From: Sulfuriroseicoccus oceanibius
GTDB lineage: Bacteria > Verrucomicrobiota > Verrucomicrobiia > Verrucomicrobiales > SLCJ01
Assembly: GCF_010681825.2 (NCBI RefSeq)
Contig: NZ_CP066776.1
Span: 2,852,001-2,916,000 of the forward strand
Length of the DNA: 64,000 bases
Direction of reading: 5' to 3'
In this document: one piece after another, positions 26,951-38,528 of the stretch
Numbering within the stretch: the stretch's first letter is position 1
Layout of the letters: every line of letters begins with the position of its first letter
Translations under genes and position numbers: made by a program
Notes under the pieces: generated by a model
Seen by the model: only the letters and a program-made list of their open reading frames with translations
Database searches by the model: none
What the model was told of the DNA's origin: nothing

Positions 26951-28951
26951 TCAATGCACCACACGCGGTGCATCCGGCAACGCTCGCAGGAAACGTTTCC
27001 CATATGGCTTGGTCAGCACGCGATTGTCCAGAATCACCACAATCCCCCGATCATTCTTCGAGCGGATCAACCGCCCAACACCCTGACGCAGTTTCAAAAT
27101 CGCCTCAGGAACAGAGAAGTCGAAAAACGAACTCCCGCCCTCTTCTTCGATCCGCTCAATCCGCGAAGCCACCAACGGGTGATCCGGTACTGCAAAGGGC
27201 AAACGGGTCACGATCACGTTGGTCAGCGCGTCCCCTGGGACGTCAACGCCGGTCCAAAAACTATCCGTCCCAAACAAGACCGAGCCTTTGTTCTCTCGGA
27301 ATGATTGTAGGATGGCTTCACGGGACATTCCGCTCCCCTGCACCAACAGCGGCCATCCTCCACGGTCCAAGAACCGTGACAGAGACGCCGCCGTCTTCCG
27401 CATCAGCGCATAGCTGGTGAAAAGCACAAACGCCCGCCCATCGCTCATCTCGACGAACTTCTTAATATTCTCCGCCAAAGCTTCATCGAAATTCGGGTCG
27501 CGCGGTTCAGGGATCGACTTCACGAGGTGCAATTCCATCTGCCGCTTGAAGTCGAACGGACTCCCAAGCACCAGAGGTTCGGCACGCTCCGCCCCCACGC
27601 GTCGCTTGAAGTAACTCAACTCGTTATCACCCACCCCAAGAGTCGCACTGGTAAGCACGCAGCCACGACGCCCATGGAAAAGCGTCGAGCGCAGCAGCGC
27701 CGCCACATCCACAGGAGCCGAATGCAGAGTCACCACATCGCTCCCGCCCTGACTATTCCTCTGCACCCAGTAAATATGATCCTCCTCTTCCTGGTCTAGG
27801 AATGCGTTGACGGCCATCCGCGCGCTTTTCACGGAATCGGCCATGTCCTCAAACTCGTCTTTCTTGAGCTCACCCTCACATTCATCCGCGGCAGCCCGGG
27901 CCAAGTCCTCCACCCGCCGCAATGACGCCGCCACCGTATTCTCAACCAGCCCCGTCTCGCGCACCCGGAATTCCTTACCAAAATCTCCAAAAGAACACGC
28001 CTCGGCCACATTACTAAAGAAGTGATCGATCTCGCTCATCGCAGTCTCAACGGAGCGGCAACCCGCCCCATCCCGCGATGACAAAAACATCCCCCGCTTG
28101 GTCCGAGGGTTGTACAACCGCTGAAGATCGTAACGCAAACCGCTCTGGCTCACATGCAAACCAAACTGCTTTGCAGCAATCTGCTCGATCGTGTGCGCCT
28201 CATCCAAAATCGCAAAATCCGCAGGGAACAAAAATCCCTCCATATCCGCATCGCGGTCAATCAATCGCTCACCCGCCAACAGAGTGAAAAACAGAGTGTG
28301 ATTGACTACCACAACCTGGGCCGCCGCCACTTTCTTGCGAATCTCCTGGTAATGACACGCGCCCGGCGCCCCACAGCGACGCGGCGTACAAATCCGCGAC
28401 TCACTGCAAACCTGCGCCCACACTTTCGGGTCGGGCCGAAATGGCAGGTCGGTCAAGGTTCCGTCCTCAGTCTCCTCAGCCCACAACGCAATGCGCTCCA
28501 GCTGCTCGGTCTCGCTGGTAGTGAACAAGTCCCCCGGCTGGCGCAATGCCGCCCGCAACCGCTGCGGACACAAATAGTTCTGCCGACCTTTGAGCAACAC
28601 CGCATTGATCTCCTGCCCGACAATCTTTTCCACAATCGGCAGATCCTTGTGCATCAACTGCTCCTGCAGGTTGATCGTATGCGTGGAAATCACCGCTTTC
28701 CGGTCGTGTTCCAGCGCGTGCATCACCGCCGGAACCAGATAGGCCAAGGACTTACCCACCCCCGTCGCAGCCTCAGCTACCAGCAGATTGTCATTCTCAA
28801 GCGCGCGCGCCACGCTGTGGGCCAACTGCTGCTGCTGTTCGCGATACTCGAAATCCGGAGATCCCGACAACACACCGGACTCGGAAAACACATCATACAC
28901 ACTCTCCGCAATCGACGGTGCCTCCCCTTCTCCTTGGTCCAATGAAATCAT
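26951..28951 (-). CDS. dinG: DinG/XPD-type ATP-dependent helicase
   Basis: The 666-residue protein is an SF2 helicase of the DinG/YoaA group. Motif I is VAEAATGVGKSLAY, motif Ia STHTINLQEQL, motif II ILDEAHTIEQ, and the C-terminal motifs include SVLFGTDSFWTGVDVPGD and RQGVGRLIRS. Four cysteines between motifs I and II (YLCPQR, VCSESRICTPRRCGAPGAC) fit the iron-sulfur cluster of this family. DinG unwinds 5'-tailed DNA, R-loops and quadruplexes in repair. It converges with the lipoprotein gene, 35 bases apart. No LexA-type site was noticed upstream. Confidence 0.9.
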   Translation of the reverse strand: MISLDQGEGEAPSIAESVYDVFSESGVLSGSPDFEYREQQQQLAHSVARALENDNLLVAEAATGVGKSLAYLVPAVMHALEHDRKAVISTHTINLQEQLMHKDLPIVEKIVGQEINAVLLKGRQNYLCPQRLRAALRQPGDLFTTSETEQLERIALWAEETEDGTLTDLPFRPDPKVWAQVCSESRICTPRRCGAPGACHYQEIRKKVAAAQVVVVNHTLFFTLLAGERLIDRDADMEGFLFPADFAILDEAHTIEQIAAKQFGLHVSQSGLRYDLQRLYNPRTKRGMFLSSRDGAGCRSVETAMSEIDHFFSNVAEACSFGDFGKEFRVRETGLVENTVAASLRRVEDLARAAADECEGELKKDEFEDMADSVKSARMAVNAFLDQEEEDHIYWVQRNSQGGSDVVTLHSAPVDVAALLRSTLFHGRRGCVLTSATLGVGDNELSYFKRRVGAERAEPLVLGSPFDFKRQMELHLVKSIPEPRDPNFDEALAENIKKFVEMSDGRAFVLFTSYALMRKTAASLSRFLDRGGWPLLVQGSGMSREAILQSFRENKGSVLFGTDSFWTGVDVPGDALTNVIVTRLPFAVPDHPLVASRIERIEEEGGSSFFDFSVPEAILKLRQGVGRLIRSKNDRGIVVILDNRVLTKPYGKRFLRALPDAPRVVH

Positions 28952-29050
28952 ACGCGCTCAACAACTGCCCCGAGCATCCACCGCCCTCTGATTCCGTTCA
29001 ACTGCAGAATCGTACGATCCGTCGTTTAATTTCCCCTCACCGACCGGAGA

Positions 29051-29084
29051 CAAAAAAACCGTGGGCGCAGCCGGCACCCACGGT
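29051..29084 (-). terminator. Rho-independent terminator of the three-gene exported-protein operon
   Basis: On the minus strand an 8-bp stem, ACCGTGGG with CCCACGGT (29084-29077 with 29065-29058), closes a GC-rich loop and is followed by seven T residues. It lies 25 bases after the stop codon at 29110. Confidence 0.88.
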
Positions 29085-29109
29085 CTTGTCTTGAATACTC
29101 TGCAGTCGA

Positions 29110-30213
29110 TTACTCGGACGATCCGACGTTCGCATTCACCACGATCTCGCGATCGACAGTGAACGTCACCACATCAAGACGCTCAGGCTCACCGTTATTG
29201 AAAGGCGTCTTACTCAACAACTCCATGGTGTAAACCCCGTCATCGCCAAGATACTGCTCCCAGTTCTCCGCAATCACATCGAGCTCCTGCGGCTCGTCCG
29301 CTTGGATATCGCGTACCGATGCGGCAATCACCTTACCCACTGTACCCAAAGCCTCCTCACCTTCATAGACGTGAAGGTAAATCAAACTATCAGGATACAC
29401 ATCGGTCACCTGATACCGCACTTCTGGAATGTTCCGCAGAACTTTCTGATCTTCCTCGACACCGATGATCTTACCTTCAGCAACCGGCCAAACTTTGATC
29501 GTTTCGGAGTCTAGAATCGCACTAGCGGTATAGCTAAAGCCGCTCCCCGTGTCTGCCTTCACGATGGAGAAAATGGTGAACACCTCCTCACCCTCAGCCT
29601 TGGTCGCATCCTCGATCACCTTCCCCTTCTCAACCGTTTCACCGACCAAGGAAGTGTACTGTTCACGAATCAACGCTCCATTCTCCATGAAGAAGCTCTC
29701 CACCTCCACTTGGTTCGTCTTCTGACCAAGAGGCGCCGCATGGGTCTTAGGATTGTAATCTTCTTTCACATAACGATAAAAGACCATCCGCTCGTGCAAG
29801 TCGGCATCGTCATCATTAACCATCCCCGCAGTGCGCAGCTTGACTCGATAAGGCCGGTCCGCACGAGTCCGCAACGGCACCGCAGGATCCTCGGAGGTAA
29901 TCGTCACCTTGGCTTTAGGCTGATAAGTCCCGATAATCTTGCTATCCAGGAAGTAGATCTTGGTATCAGGCTCAATACCTTGCGCGTACAACTCAAACTT
30001 CGCACCGCTCTCAGGGATCGCCATTGGTGCCGGCGTCACGCCTTCCAAAGTAGGAAGGTAGTAATCCCAGATGAGCCCACTATCGTCCATCTGGATCTGA
30101 CGGATCAAATCACCATCAGCCTCGGTTTGAGCAAACACTCCAGTCACACAAATAGGCAACAGCCCACAAGCAGCCAACAGAGTTCTGCCACCAACTCGAA
30201 TCGCTCTCTTCAT
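29110..30213 (-). CDS. Exported protein of unknown function
   Basis: The 367-residue protein has a signal peptide (residues 1-28, ending GVFAQ). No known domain was recognised. The mature protein is acidic and beta-rich, with several strand-like blocks (KFELYAQGIEPDTKIYFLDSK, VRYQVTDVYPDSLIYLHVYEGEE), and ends in a segment that could be an immunoglobulin-like fold (GVYTMELLSKTPFNNGEPERLDVVTFTVD). It has no membrane anchor, lipobox or C-terminal sorting motif that I can see. It is the last gene of a unit with the next two entries, 39 bases after its neighbour, and ends at a strong terminator. The shared context suggests one periplasmic or surface system. Confidence 0.75.
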   Translation of the reverse strand: MKRAIRVGGRTLLAACGLLPICVTGVFAQTEADGDLIRQIQMDDSGLIWDYYLPTLEGVTPAPMAIPESGAKFELYAQGIEPDTKIYFLDSKIIGTYQPKAKVTITSEDPAVPLRTRADRPYRVKLRTAGMVNDDDADLHERMVFYRYVKEDYNPKTHAAPLGQKTNQVEVESFFMENGALIREQYTSLVGETVEKGKVIEDATKAEGEEVFTIFSIVKADTGSGFSYTASAILDSETIKVWPVAEGKIIGVEEDQKVLRNIPEVRYQVTDVYPDSLIYLHVYEGEEALGTVGKVIAASVRDIQADEPQELDVIAENWEQYLGDDGVYTMELLSKTPFNNGEPERLDVVTFTVDREIVVNANVGSSE

Positions 30214-30252
30214 AGTATCTTTTGGTTCGGGGTTTAATTCTTGATAGAGTCT

Positions 30253-30840
30253 CTATCCCTTTCCAGGGCTCTTCGCAGCCTTCAGCTGCTTCTTCACATC
30301 TCCTCGGTAGGAAATTGGATGCCGCTGATAGACCGACACGGAGATTCGTTGATCAGCAACAATCGCTTCAAGCAAAGGTTCCTTGAGATGCTCCTTGCCG
30401 GTTGCCTCCTCGACGCTCAAATCGATAGTACGCAGCCACCCGAAGTTCTGACGCAAAAACTCAGGCCATAACACAAACTGTCCAACAGGCTCGTTCACCA
30501 CCCGGTCACTCAAGACTTCAGGCACAAACATCACCGCCCCTTCAGGCAAAATCGTGTGCTTGCCGTCGTAAGCGATAATCGTCGAGTTGTCGTAGATCGA
30601 CGGATTCATCGGCACCGACTTGTTCGGCACAATCATGTAGTTCCGTTCTCGGTCGATCTTCTTGCGCTTCGCGTTCATCTCCTCACGCGTCACACGGTTG
30701 GCCGATGGCGCCTTGAGATCCTTCGGCAGACCATTCGCATCCAAGCGGTCTGACTTCTTCAGCCACACCACCTGTTGGGCGGAAACATCCCCTCCAGCCA
30801 CGACCGCGGCCACCATCAACATGTAGAACAATTTCTTCAT
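30253..30840 (-). CDS. Small exported protein of unknown function
   Basis: The start at 30840 gives MKKLFYMLMVAAVVAGGDVSAQQ, a good signal peptide, and 195 residues; a longer frame to 30900 would overlap the upstream gene. The first part is basic (TREEMNAKRKKIDRERNYM), followed by a beta-rich stretch (STIIAYDGKHTILPEGAVMFVPEVL) and a helical end with basic residues. No known family was recognised. The start codon lies 7 bases after the stop of the gene upstream, so coupled translation is likely. Confidence 0.72.
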   Translation of the reverse strand: MKKLFYMLMVAAVVAGGDVSAQQVVWLKKSDRLDANGLPKDLKAPSANRVTREEMNAKRKKIDRERNYMIVPNKSVPMNPSIYDNSTIIAYDGKHTILPEGAVMFVPEVLSDRVVNEPVGQFVLWPEFLRQNFGWLRTIDLSVEEATGKEHLKEPLLEAIVADQRISVSVYQRHPISYRGDVKKQLKAAKSPGKG

Positions 30841-30847
30841 ATAAACT

Positions 30848-31633
30848 CTAGTACCTCCAAGCGTCCCAAGGCCCCGCAGCGACTTCCTCGTCGTCCACAA
30901 ATCTCCAATCCACCTTGGCTCCGCTCTTAATAGCGAGAAAATCTCTTACCGCAGGGCTCACGTCAATCCCCGCATCGTCATTTCGGTTCGGTAGCGGCCG
31001 GTTCTGACCAAACACATAGTCAACATCATCGGTCCGAAATGGACCAACATCCCGCCACTGCGCATAGCAAACTTTTCCGTTGTAACGGATCGCAACCCAA
31101 CGCCCGTCACAAACCGTAATCCCCGGCCCGCGATAGTCCTCCCAGTACCACGGAATATAATGGTCCGCCCCCTCACGCAGCAATCCCGTAGACGGGTCGA
31201 TGTCGTTAAACGGAAGCGCCACGTAAAATGGCGACTGATCAGGATAAAACCCAATCGGCAGGTAGCCATTTCTGGCGTCGGGCGCATCAAACCCACCAAA
31301 GGTCTGCTGCCAATACGGATCCCACGAACTCTTGTCGTTGCTCACCGGGTTGCCAGGCCGAGCCTCTTCCCCAACCCAGAAAACCGTAGCCGTAATTCGA
31401 TCACGCCAACGATAAGTGGGGTCCAACACCCGGTAGCGGGCCAAGCCAAGGTCACGAACATCAACCCCATGCGGCCGTGGCAACACGGACTCCATCGAGG
31501 CTGCTCCAATGGCACACCGATCCATCATCGCTTCATGCGCATCCGCCAGCCGGCCGGATAATCCGACAGCATTCACCGAATGCACACTCGCAATGGCAAA
31601 CGCCAAAATCATCAGATCACATTTCACTGTCAT
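30848..31633 (-). CDS. Exported protein with a possible double-psi beta-barrel end
   Basis: The 261-residue protein has a signal peptide (residues 1-22, ending VNAVG). The last 110 residues run GITVCDGRWVAIRYNGKVCYAQWRDVGPF, then YVFGQNRPLPN, then AGIDVSPAVRDFLAIK. This order, a strand pair, a DxGPF turn and a late IDVS-A-RDFL helix, recalls the double-psi beta-barrel of RlpA-like and endoglucanase-like proteins, where DRGPF and IDLS occur in the same places. That is my inference from pattern alone; the catalytic histidine and aspartate pair of lytic enzymes was not confirmed. It is the first gene of a three-gene unit with short spacers. Confidence 0.7.
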   Translation of the reverse strand: MTVKCDLMILAFAIASVHSVNAVGLSGRLADAHEAMMDRCAIGAASMESVLPRPHGVDVRDLGLARYRVLDPTYRWRDRITATVFWVGEEARPGNPVSNDKSSWDPYWQQTFGGFDAPDARNGYLPIGFYPDQSPFYVALPFNDIDPSTGLLREGADHYIPWYWEDYRGPGITVCDGRWVAIRYNGKVCYAQWRDVGPFRTDDVDYVFGQNRPLPNRNDDAGIDVSPAVRDFLAIKSGAKVDWRFVDDEEVAAGPWDAWRY

Positions 31634-31659
31634 TCTGATCGCAACACCACCCTAACGAA

Positions 31660-31695
31660 AACCCTCAGAAGTGAAATCCATTCAACTCCTGAGGG
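31660..31695 (-). terminator. Rho-independent terminator after the acidic exported protein
   Basis: CCCTCAG (31662-31668) pairs with CTGAGGG (31689-31695), extended inward by a partly paired stretch. On the minus strand the stem is followed by TTTTCGTT. It lies 53 bases after the stop at 31749 and separates that gene from the three-gene unit downstream. Confidence 0.75.
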
Positions 31696-31748
31696 CTTGC
31701 TTCAACCACAAGATGCCTGCCACCCAGAGCAGGCCTGCGGTTCAAATG

Positions 31749-32777
31749 TTACTTGCTTGGGTAGGCACCTCCGCCACGCCCCTCGTCATCGACACACCAA
31801 ACACCATCAACCTCGAAGACAGCATCACTTGGAACCGCATCAGCAGAACCATAGCAACTCTCGGCATAGGCCTCGGCCTCTTCCTTAGAATAGAAAACTT
31901 CCATCCCCTCGTAATCCTTCATGGCATTAGGTCCGCCATGCCCTTTGCCAGGGTTACTAACATCTACACCATCAATGTTGTTTCCGTGACCATTGTTAGA
32001 CTTACCGGATCCCCTCCATCCATCGAGGGCATCGTCGTAGCTTACCGAATCGTCAGAACCAAAATCGTCGTCGTCACGATCGTCGTCGTCATCGTCGGCG
32101 TTTGCATCATCCCAGCCTCCCAAATCTCCAACAGGATCCGGAATCGTCACGCTTCCGGTGAGTCCGTCGTTCTTGGAGCTGATCATCTCCATATTCTTCA
32201 CGACTTTCCAACCAATATTGGGCTTGGTCCCGACCTCCGCATACAGTGGGGTGTCAAGCTCGCCTACCGGCTTCGGCGGCTGCTTCACACCGGTCCCCAT
32301 CAGGATGAGATAACCGTCAGGATTAGAAACGTTGGTCGTGAGAACGAACTTAAGTGTCACGTTGCTCTCATCAATCGCCGGCAGCGGCGACACCACTTCG
32401 ATGTCATCTGTCGTTCCGGTCGCCCGGCCATCAGTCAAGGTGAGTGCATTCCCCACAGACTGACCATTGACAAAGGCCTGAATCTTGAGGTGTGCGTCAA
32501 CCAAGTCTTCCTGTTTGTTCTTACCCGAGGTCGAGAAGCGCCCATTCGACAACACCTCCGCACCCACCGGCGCTGTCGCGTTCAAACGGGCGTAGTACCC
32601 TTGAACCTCGTAATGATACCAGTCACCCATGTTCGCTTCCACTTCGTCGATGGTGTTGGTCATGGAATAAGAATCCATGCCCGGTCCTCCAACAACAAAA
32701 TCAGCAGACGCTGGAACGACAAAAGCTCCTGCCAGGAGGCAGGCCGACAACATTGAAACATTGGGGCGGGTTTTCAT
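31749..32777 (-). CDS. Acidic exported protein with Asp-rich linker and NNGHGNN-type motif
   Basis: The start at 32777 gives MKTRPNVSMLSACLLAGAFVVPASA, a signal peptide, and 342 residues. Residues 26-195 look like one beta-sandwich domain (DWYHYEVQGYYARLNATAPVG, LKFVLTTNVSNPDGYLILMGTG). An Asp-rich linker (DDDDDDRDDDDFGSDDS, about 225-250) follows. Then comes the Gly/Asn segment SNNGHGNNIDGVDVSNPGKG, a motif I recall in other secreted and calcium-binding bacterial proteins. The last 60 residues have two cysteines (SCYGSADA, VWCVDDEG) that could form a disulfide. Function unknown; calcium binding at the surface is a reasonable guess. It is transcribed alone, with a terminator 53 bases after the stop. 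Confidence 0.75.
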   Translation of the reverse strand: MKTRPNVSMLSACLLAGAFVVPASADFVVGGPGMDSYSMTNTIDEVEANMGDWYHYEVQGYYARLNATAPVGAEVLSNGRFSTSGKNKQEDLVDAHLKIQAFVNGQSVGNALTLTDGRATGTTDDIEVVSPLPAIDESNVTLKFVLTTNVSNPDGYLILMGTGVKQPPKPVGELDTPLYAEVGTKPNIGWKVVKNMEMISSKNDGLTGSVTIPDPVGDLGGWDDANADDDDDDRDDDDFGSDDSVSYDDALDGWRGSGKSNNGHGNNIDGVDVSNPGKGHGGPNAMKDYEGMEVFYSKEEAEAYAESCYGSADAVPSDAVFEVDGVWCVDDEGRGGGAYPSK

Positions 32778-33079
32778 ATTCGTTTCGTTACGCTGTTTTT
32801 CAGGGGCCGGCAACAGGGGGATCCGGCATAATCCCTTCACACTGAGAAGACGTTACCAAGTCTCAATTTTTCATTCTAGTGACAATATTTAAAATATTGC
32901 CTGAAAAAATCCCCCCAATTTTGGGTAGGGTCGGTTATAAACTCCAGAATCCTAACCACTCGTCAAGCACGCGATAACAAATAAGGCTGGTTTATTCCAT
33001 CCCCCTAACCGAGGCTCGACGATCCGCTCTCGCTTGACAAAACGCCGCCACAGCCGCAGCTTCAAGCCATCACACAACC

Positions 33080-35327
<2,248 letters not shown>

Positions 35328-35529
35328 TACCATTTGAACGGTCAAATTGGCGGAATGGCGGAGAGCTTTTTCGAGTGAGGCAAGACGCGAACCGCGATGC
35401 TAGCGGGCTACCTGAGCTGTGAGCAACGCGGCATCACTCAAAAAGATCCCGCCAAGATCACTTTCTTCACTCCCTATTCGTCTAATCGAATCCCCCATCG
35501 GTTACGCCAAGATGACCGTTTAAATGGTA
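35328..35529 (+). repeat. MITE-like element, copy A, with 25-bp inverted ends
   Basis: The left end (35328-35352, starting TACCATTTGAACGGTCA) matches the right end (35505-35529, ending TGACCGTTTAAATGGTA) as an inverted repeat with three mismatches over 25 positions. The first 113 bases recur at 49269-49380 with about nine differences. TAA flanks both sides (35325-35327 and 35530-35532), and the left TAA is the thiC stop codon, so a three-base target duplication is possible. No open frame of note lies inside. It sits between thiC and its terminator. Confidence 0.85.
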
Positions 35530-35556
35530 TAATCGGTGAATCACCTTCACCAGCCG

Positions 35557-35590
35557 GCGCGCCCCTTCATCCAGAGGGGGCGCGCTTTTT
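35557..35590 (+). terminator. Rho-independent terminator of thiC
   Basis: GCGCGCCCC (35557-35565) pairs perfectly with GGGGCGCGC (35577-35585) and is followed by five T residues. It now lies 230 bases after the thiC stop because the repeat element stands between them. Confidence 0.9.
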
Positions 35591-35732
35591 CATATCCAGT
35601 CCGAAGCCCCCCCCAGACATGCTGCTCGGATATCGACCATCCATTGCAGATCAGCCCCCAATCACCAATGACGGTTGATCCGCGCATTTCTCCGCTTACG
35701 CTCTACACGAAAATTTCAACCTCGCCACACTC

Positions 35733-37010
35733 ATGAGCACCACGAAACCACTGACAATTGCCACCGTCGGCTGCGGATCCCGCGCCCTGACCTACATGAA
35801 GCTCGCCGCCTCGAGACCGGAGCAATTCCAGATCGTCGCTGCTGCCGATCCTATCCCTGAGCGTGTCGCCGCCGCCAAAGAGATCAGCCAAAACCCCGAG
35901 TTTCGCTCGTTCGATTCGGCCGACGCCCTGCTGGCGGAACCAAAACTCGCCGACATCCTGATCATCGGCACTCAGGACAACTACCACTACGGCCCGGCCA
36001 AAACAGCCCTCCTCAAAGACTACCACCTTCTTTTGGAGAAGCCGGCCACTCAGGATCTCGAAACCACTGAGGAACTCGCAGCCATTGCCACCGAGCGCGG
36101 ACTAAAAGTCGTACTCTGCTTCGTTCTTCGCTACACCGCGGTGTACCGCAAGATCAAGGAGATCGTCGACTCAGGCCGCCTCGGGGACATCATCTCGCTG
36201 CGTGCCTCTGAGGGTGTCGGCGCATTCCACCAAGTCCACTCGTTCGTCCGCGGCCACTGGGCCAAGTCGCAGGAATCCACCCCGATGATCGTTGCCAAGT
36301 GCTCGCACGACATGGACATCATCGCCTGGATCATGGGTGAAAAATGCAAACGCGTCTCATCTTTCGGCAACCTCACCCATTTCCACGCAGGCAACCGCCC
36401 GGAAGGCTCGCCAGACCTCTGCACCGATGGCGACAACGAGCACAAAAAGAACTGCCCGTACTGCGCACTTCGTTACCTCGACGAGGACATGGAAGGATGG
36501 CTCAAGATGGTCTATCCAGATCCTGAAGGCATCCACGATAAGGAAGCGGTCCTCGAGTGGCTCAAGAATTCCCCGTGGGCGCGCAACCCATACGCCTGCG
36601 ATAACGACGTCGTCGACCACCAAGTGGTCAATATGGAGTTCGTCAATGGTACTACCGCAGCACTCACCATGACCGCCTTCGATCAAGGCCGCAGCATTGA
36701 AATCTACGGCACCAAGGCATCACTCCGCGGCGGCGACGCCAACAAACTCCACTTTGGTAAAGATATCGTCATCCGCGACCACATCAGCGGAGAGATCGAA
36801 GAAATCGAAATCAAAGTCCCGGAAAAAGGCGAAGAAGGCTACGGTCACGGCGGCGGCGACTTCGGCCTGATCGATTCCCTCTATCAAATCATCACCGAAA
36901 ACAGCGACTCCGCTTCTCTCATCGAAAACTCGGTCGAAGGCCACCGCATCGCCTTCGCCGCCGAAGCCTCAAGACTCAGTGGCGGCACTCCGGTAAACCT
37001 CGCCGACTAA
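35733..37010 (+). CDS. Gfo/Idh/MocA-family oxidoreductase
   Basis: The 425-residue protein starts with a Rossmann fold (IATVGCGSRALTYMKLA, VAAADPIPERVAAA) and has the LLEKPATQD motif with the family's conserved lysine-proline pair near residue 100. These NAD(P)-dependent enzymes act on sugars and sugar derivatives, including inositol, glucose and anhydro-sugars. Residues 230-250 carry a small cysteine cluster (CTDGDNEHKKNCPYCALRY), seen in a subset of the family, of unknown role and perhaps metal binding. No signal peptide is present, so it acts in the cytoplasm. It lies 98 bases before the exported fucosidase, so it may take part in use of the released sugar, but the substrate is not shown by the sequence. 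Confidence 0.85.
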   Translation: MSTTKPLTIATVGCGSRALTYMKLAASRPEQFQIVAAADPIPERVAAAKEISQNPEFRSFDSADALLAEPKLADILIIGTQDNYHYGPAKTALLKDYHLLLEKPATQDLETTEELAAIATERGLKVVLCFVLRYTAVYRKIKEIVDSGRLGDIISLRASEGVGAFHQVHSFVRGHWAKSQESTPMIVAKCSHDMDIIAWIMGEKCKRVSSFGNLTHFHAGNRPEGSPDLCTDGDNEHKKNCPYCALRYLDEDMEGWLKMVYPDPEGIHDKEAVLEWLKNSPWARNPYACDNDVVDHQVVNMEFVNGTTAALTMTAFDQGRSIEIYGTKASLRGGDANKLHFGKDIVIRDHISGEIEEIEIKVPEKGEEGYGHGGGDFGLIDSLYQIITENSDSASLIENSVEGHRIAFAAEASRLSGGTPVNLAD

Positions 37011-37108
37011 CCGCAATCTCTTCTAAAAAAGAATCTTCCCTCTGGGCGGGTGTGTTTATAAATCGGATTATGCCGATAAAACACCCCGCCCTTTCTCGTA
37101 CCCGCCGC

Positions 37109-38518
37109 ATGCAAAAAACTTTACTCCTTTCGTTCGCGTTTGCCGCGTCGACTTTCGGAGCCATCGCAGACTCGACCACCGTCGAGATCAACGACTTCTC
37201 GCACGAGACGGCGGCGGAAAAAGCCGATCGGATGGCGTGGTTCGACGATGCCCGCTTCGGCATGTTCATCCACTGGGGCCTCTACGCCCAGCCGGCAGGT
37301 GTCTGGAAAGGCAAAGACTACCCGGGTGTTGGCGAGTGGATCCAGAAACACGCAGAGATACCGGTCGCGGAGTACGAGCCACTGCAAAAAACATTCAACC
37401 CACAGAGCTACGATCCTGAGTCATGGGTCAAACTCGCCAAGGCGGCAGGAATGAAATACATCGTGATCACCACCAAACATCACGATGGCTTCGCCCTCTA
37501 TGACTCAAAGTACACCGATTGGGACATGGGCGGCACCCCATACAAAAAGGACCTCCTCAAACCTCTCGCCGACGCCTGTCGCAAACACGGACTCAGGATC
37601 TGCTGGTACCACTCGATCATGGATTGGCACCACCCCCACTATGGCGACAAGGACATCCACCCGTGGATGGGCAACGGCACGATCGACCAACCCGACATGG
37701 CGATCTATTGCAAGTTCATGAAGGACCAGCTCCACGAACTGCTCACCGAATACGGCGACATCAGCCTCCTCTGGTTCGATGGCCAATGGGAAGGATCGTG
37801 GACCCACGAGATGGGCAAAGAACTCTACGACTACTGCCGCACACTCCAACCCGACATCATCATCAACAACCGGGTCGACAAAGGACGCAGTGGCGCCGCA
37901 GGTATGACCAAAGAAGGCACCTTCCGCGGCGACTACGGCACGCCGGAACAGGAGATCCCTGAGACCGGCTTCGGCGAGGGCGCCTATTGGGAGTCGTGCA
38001 TGACCATGAACGACACCTGGGGATTCAAATCAAAGGACCACAATTGGAAGTCCTCCGAAACCCTCATTCGCAACCTCATCGACATCGCCAGCAAGGGCGG
38101 CAATTTCCTTCTAAACGTCGGACCGACGGCAGATGGCATCATCCCACAGCCATCTGTAGAGCGCCTGCAGGACATCGCCAAATGGATGGATACCAACGCA
38201 GAGTCGATCCATGGCACATCGGCAAATCCATTCCCTGAAATCACGTGGAATGGCCGCTGCACCCGCAAAGAGACTCCCACAGGCACAGTGCTCTACCTCC
38301 ACCTTTTTGAGTGGCCGGAAAACAGGGAACTCACCCTGCCCCAATTCCCCAACAAGATCAAAAGCGCCACTCTGATGCACGCTGACACGGCGCTGGACTA
38401 TGAACTCCAGAGTGACAGTTGGCAGATCAATCTACCAACACAGCAGCCAGATCCAATCGCATCTGTTATCCGAGTGAATCTCGAAGGAGACCTGAAGCTA
38501 GAAGCACCGCAGCCATAA
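37109..38518 (+). CDS. Exported GH29 alpha-L-fucosidase
   Basis: The ATG at 37109 gives MQKTLLLSFAFAASTFGAIA, a signal peptide, and 469 residues; two upstream ATGs at 37052 and 37070 lack this fit. The GH29 catalytic barrel is clear: RFGMFIHWGLYAQPAG, MKYIVITTKHHDGFALYDS, YHSIMDWHHP, and LWFDGQWE with the likely nucleophile Asp224. GDYGTPEQEIP and GNFLLNVGPTADG follow. The last 90 residues form a small beta domain. The enzyme releases terminal alpha-L-fucose from glycans. Together with the sulfatase 10 bases downstream it points to degradation of sulfated fucose polysaccharides or mucin-type glycans. Confidence 0.92.
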   Translation: MQKTLLLSFAFAASTFGAIADSTTVEINDFSHETAAEKADRMAWFDDARFGMFIHWGLYAQPAGVWKGKDYPGVGEWIQKHAEIPVAEYEPLQKTFNPQSYDPESWVKLAKAAGMKYIVITTKHHDGFALYDSKYTDWDMGGTPYKKDLLKPLADACRKHGLRICWYHSIMDWHHPHYGDKDIHPWMGNGTIDQPDMAIYCKFMKDQLHELLTEYGDISLLWFDGQWEGSWTHEMGKELYDYCRTLQPDIIINNRVDKGRSGAAGMTKEGTFRGDYGTPEQEIPETGFGEGAYWESCMTMNDTWGFKSKDHNWKSSETLIRNLIDIASKGGNFLLNVGPTADGIIPQPSVERLQDIAKWMDTNAESIHGTSANPFPEITWNGRCTRKETPTGTVLYLHLFEWPENRELTLPQFPNKIKSATLMHADTALDYELQSDSWQINLPTQQPDPIASVIRVNLEGDLKLEAPQP

Positions 38519-38528
38519 CGCCCTACCA

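Noticed and set aside
31671-32756. Plus-strand open frame of 361 codons over the acidic exported protein
   Set aside because: The minus-strand frame has a signal peptide, domain structure and a terminator. The plus-strand product has none of these.
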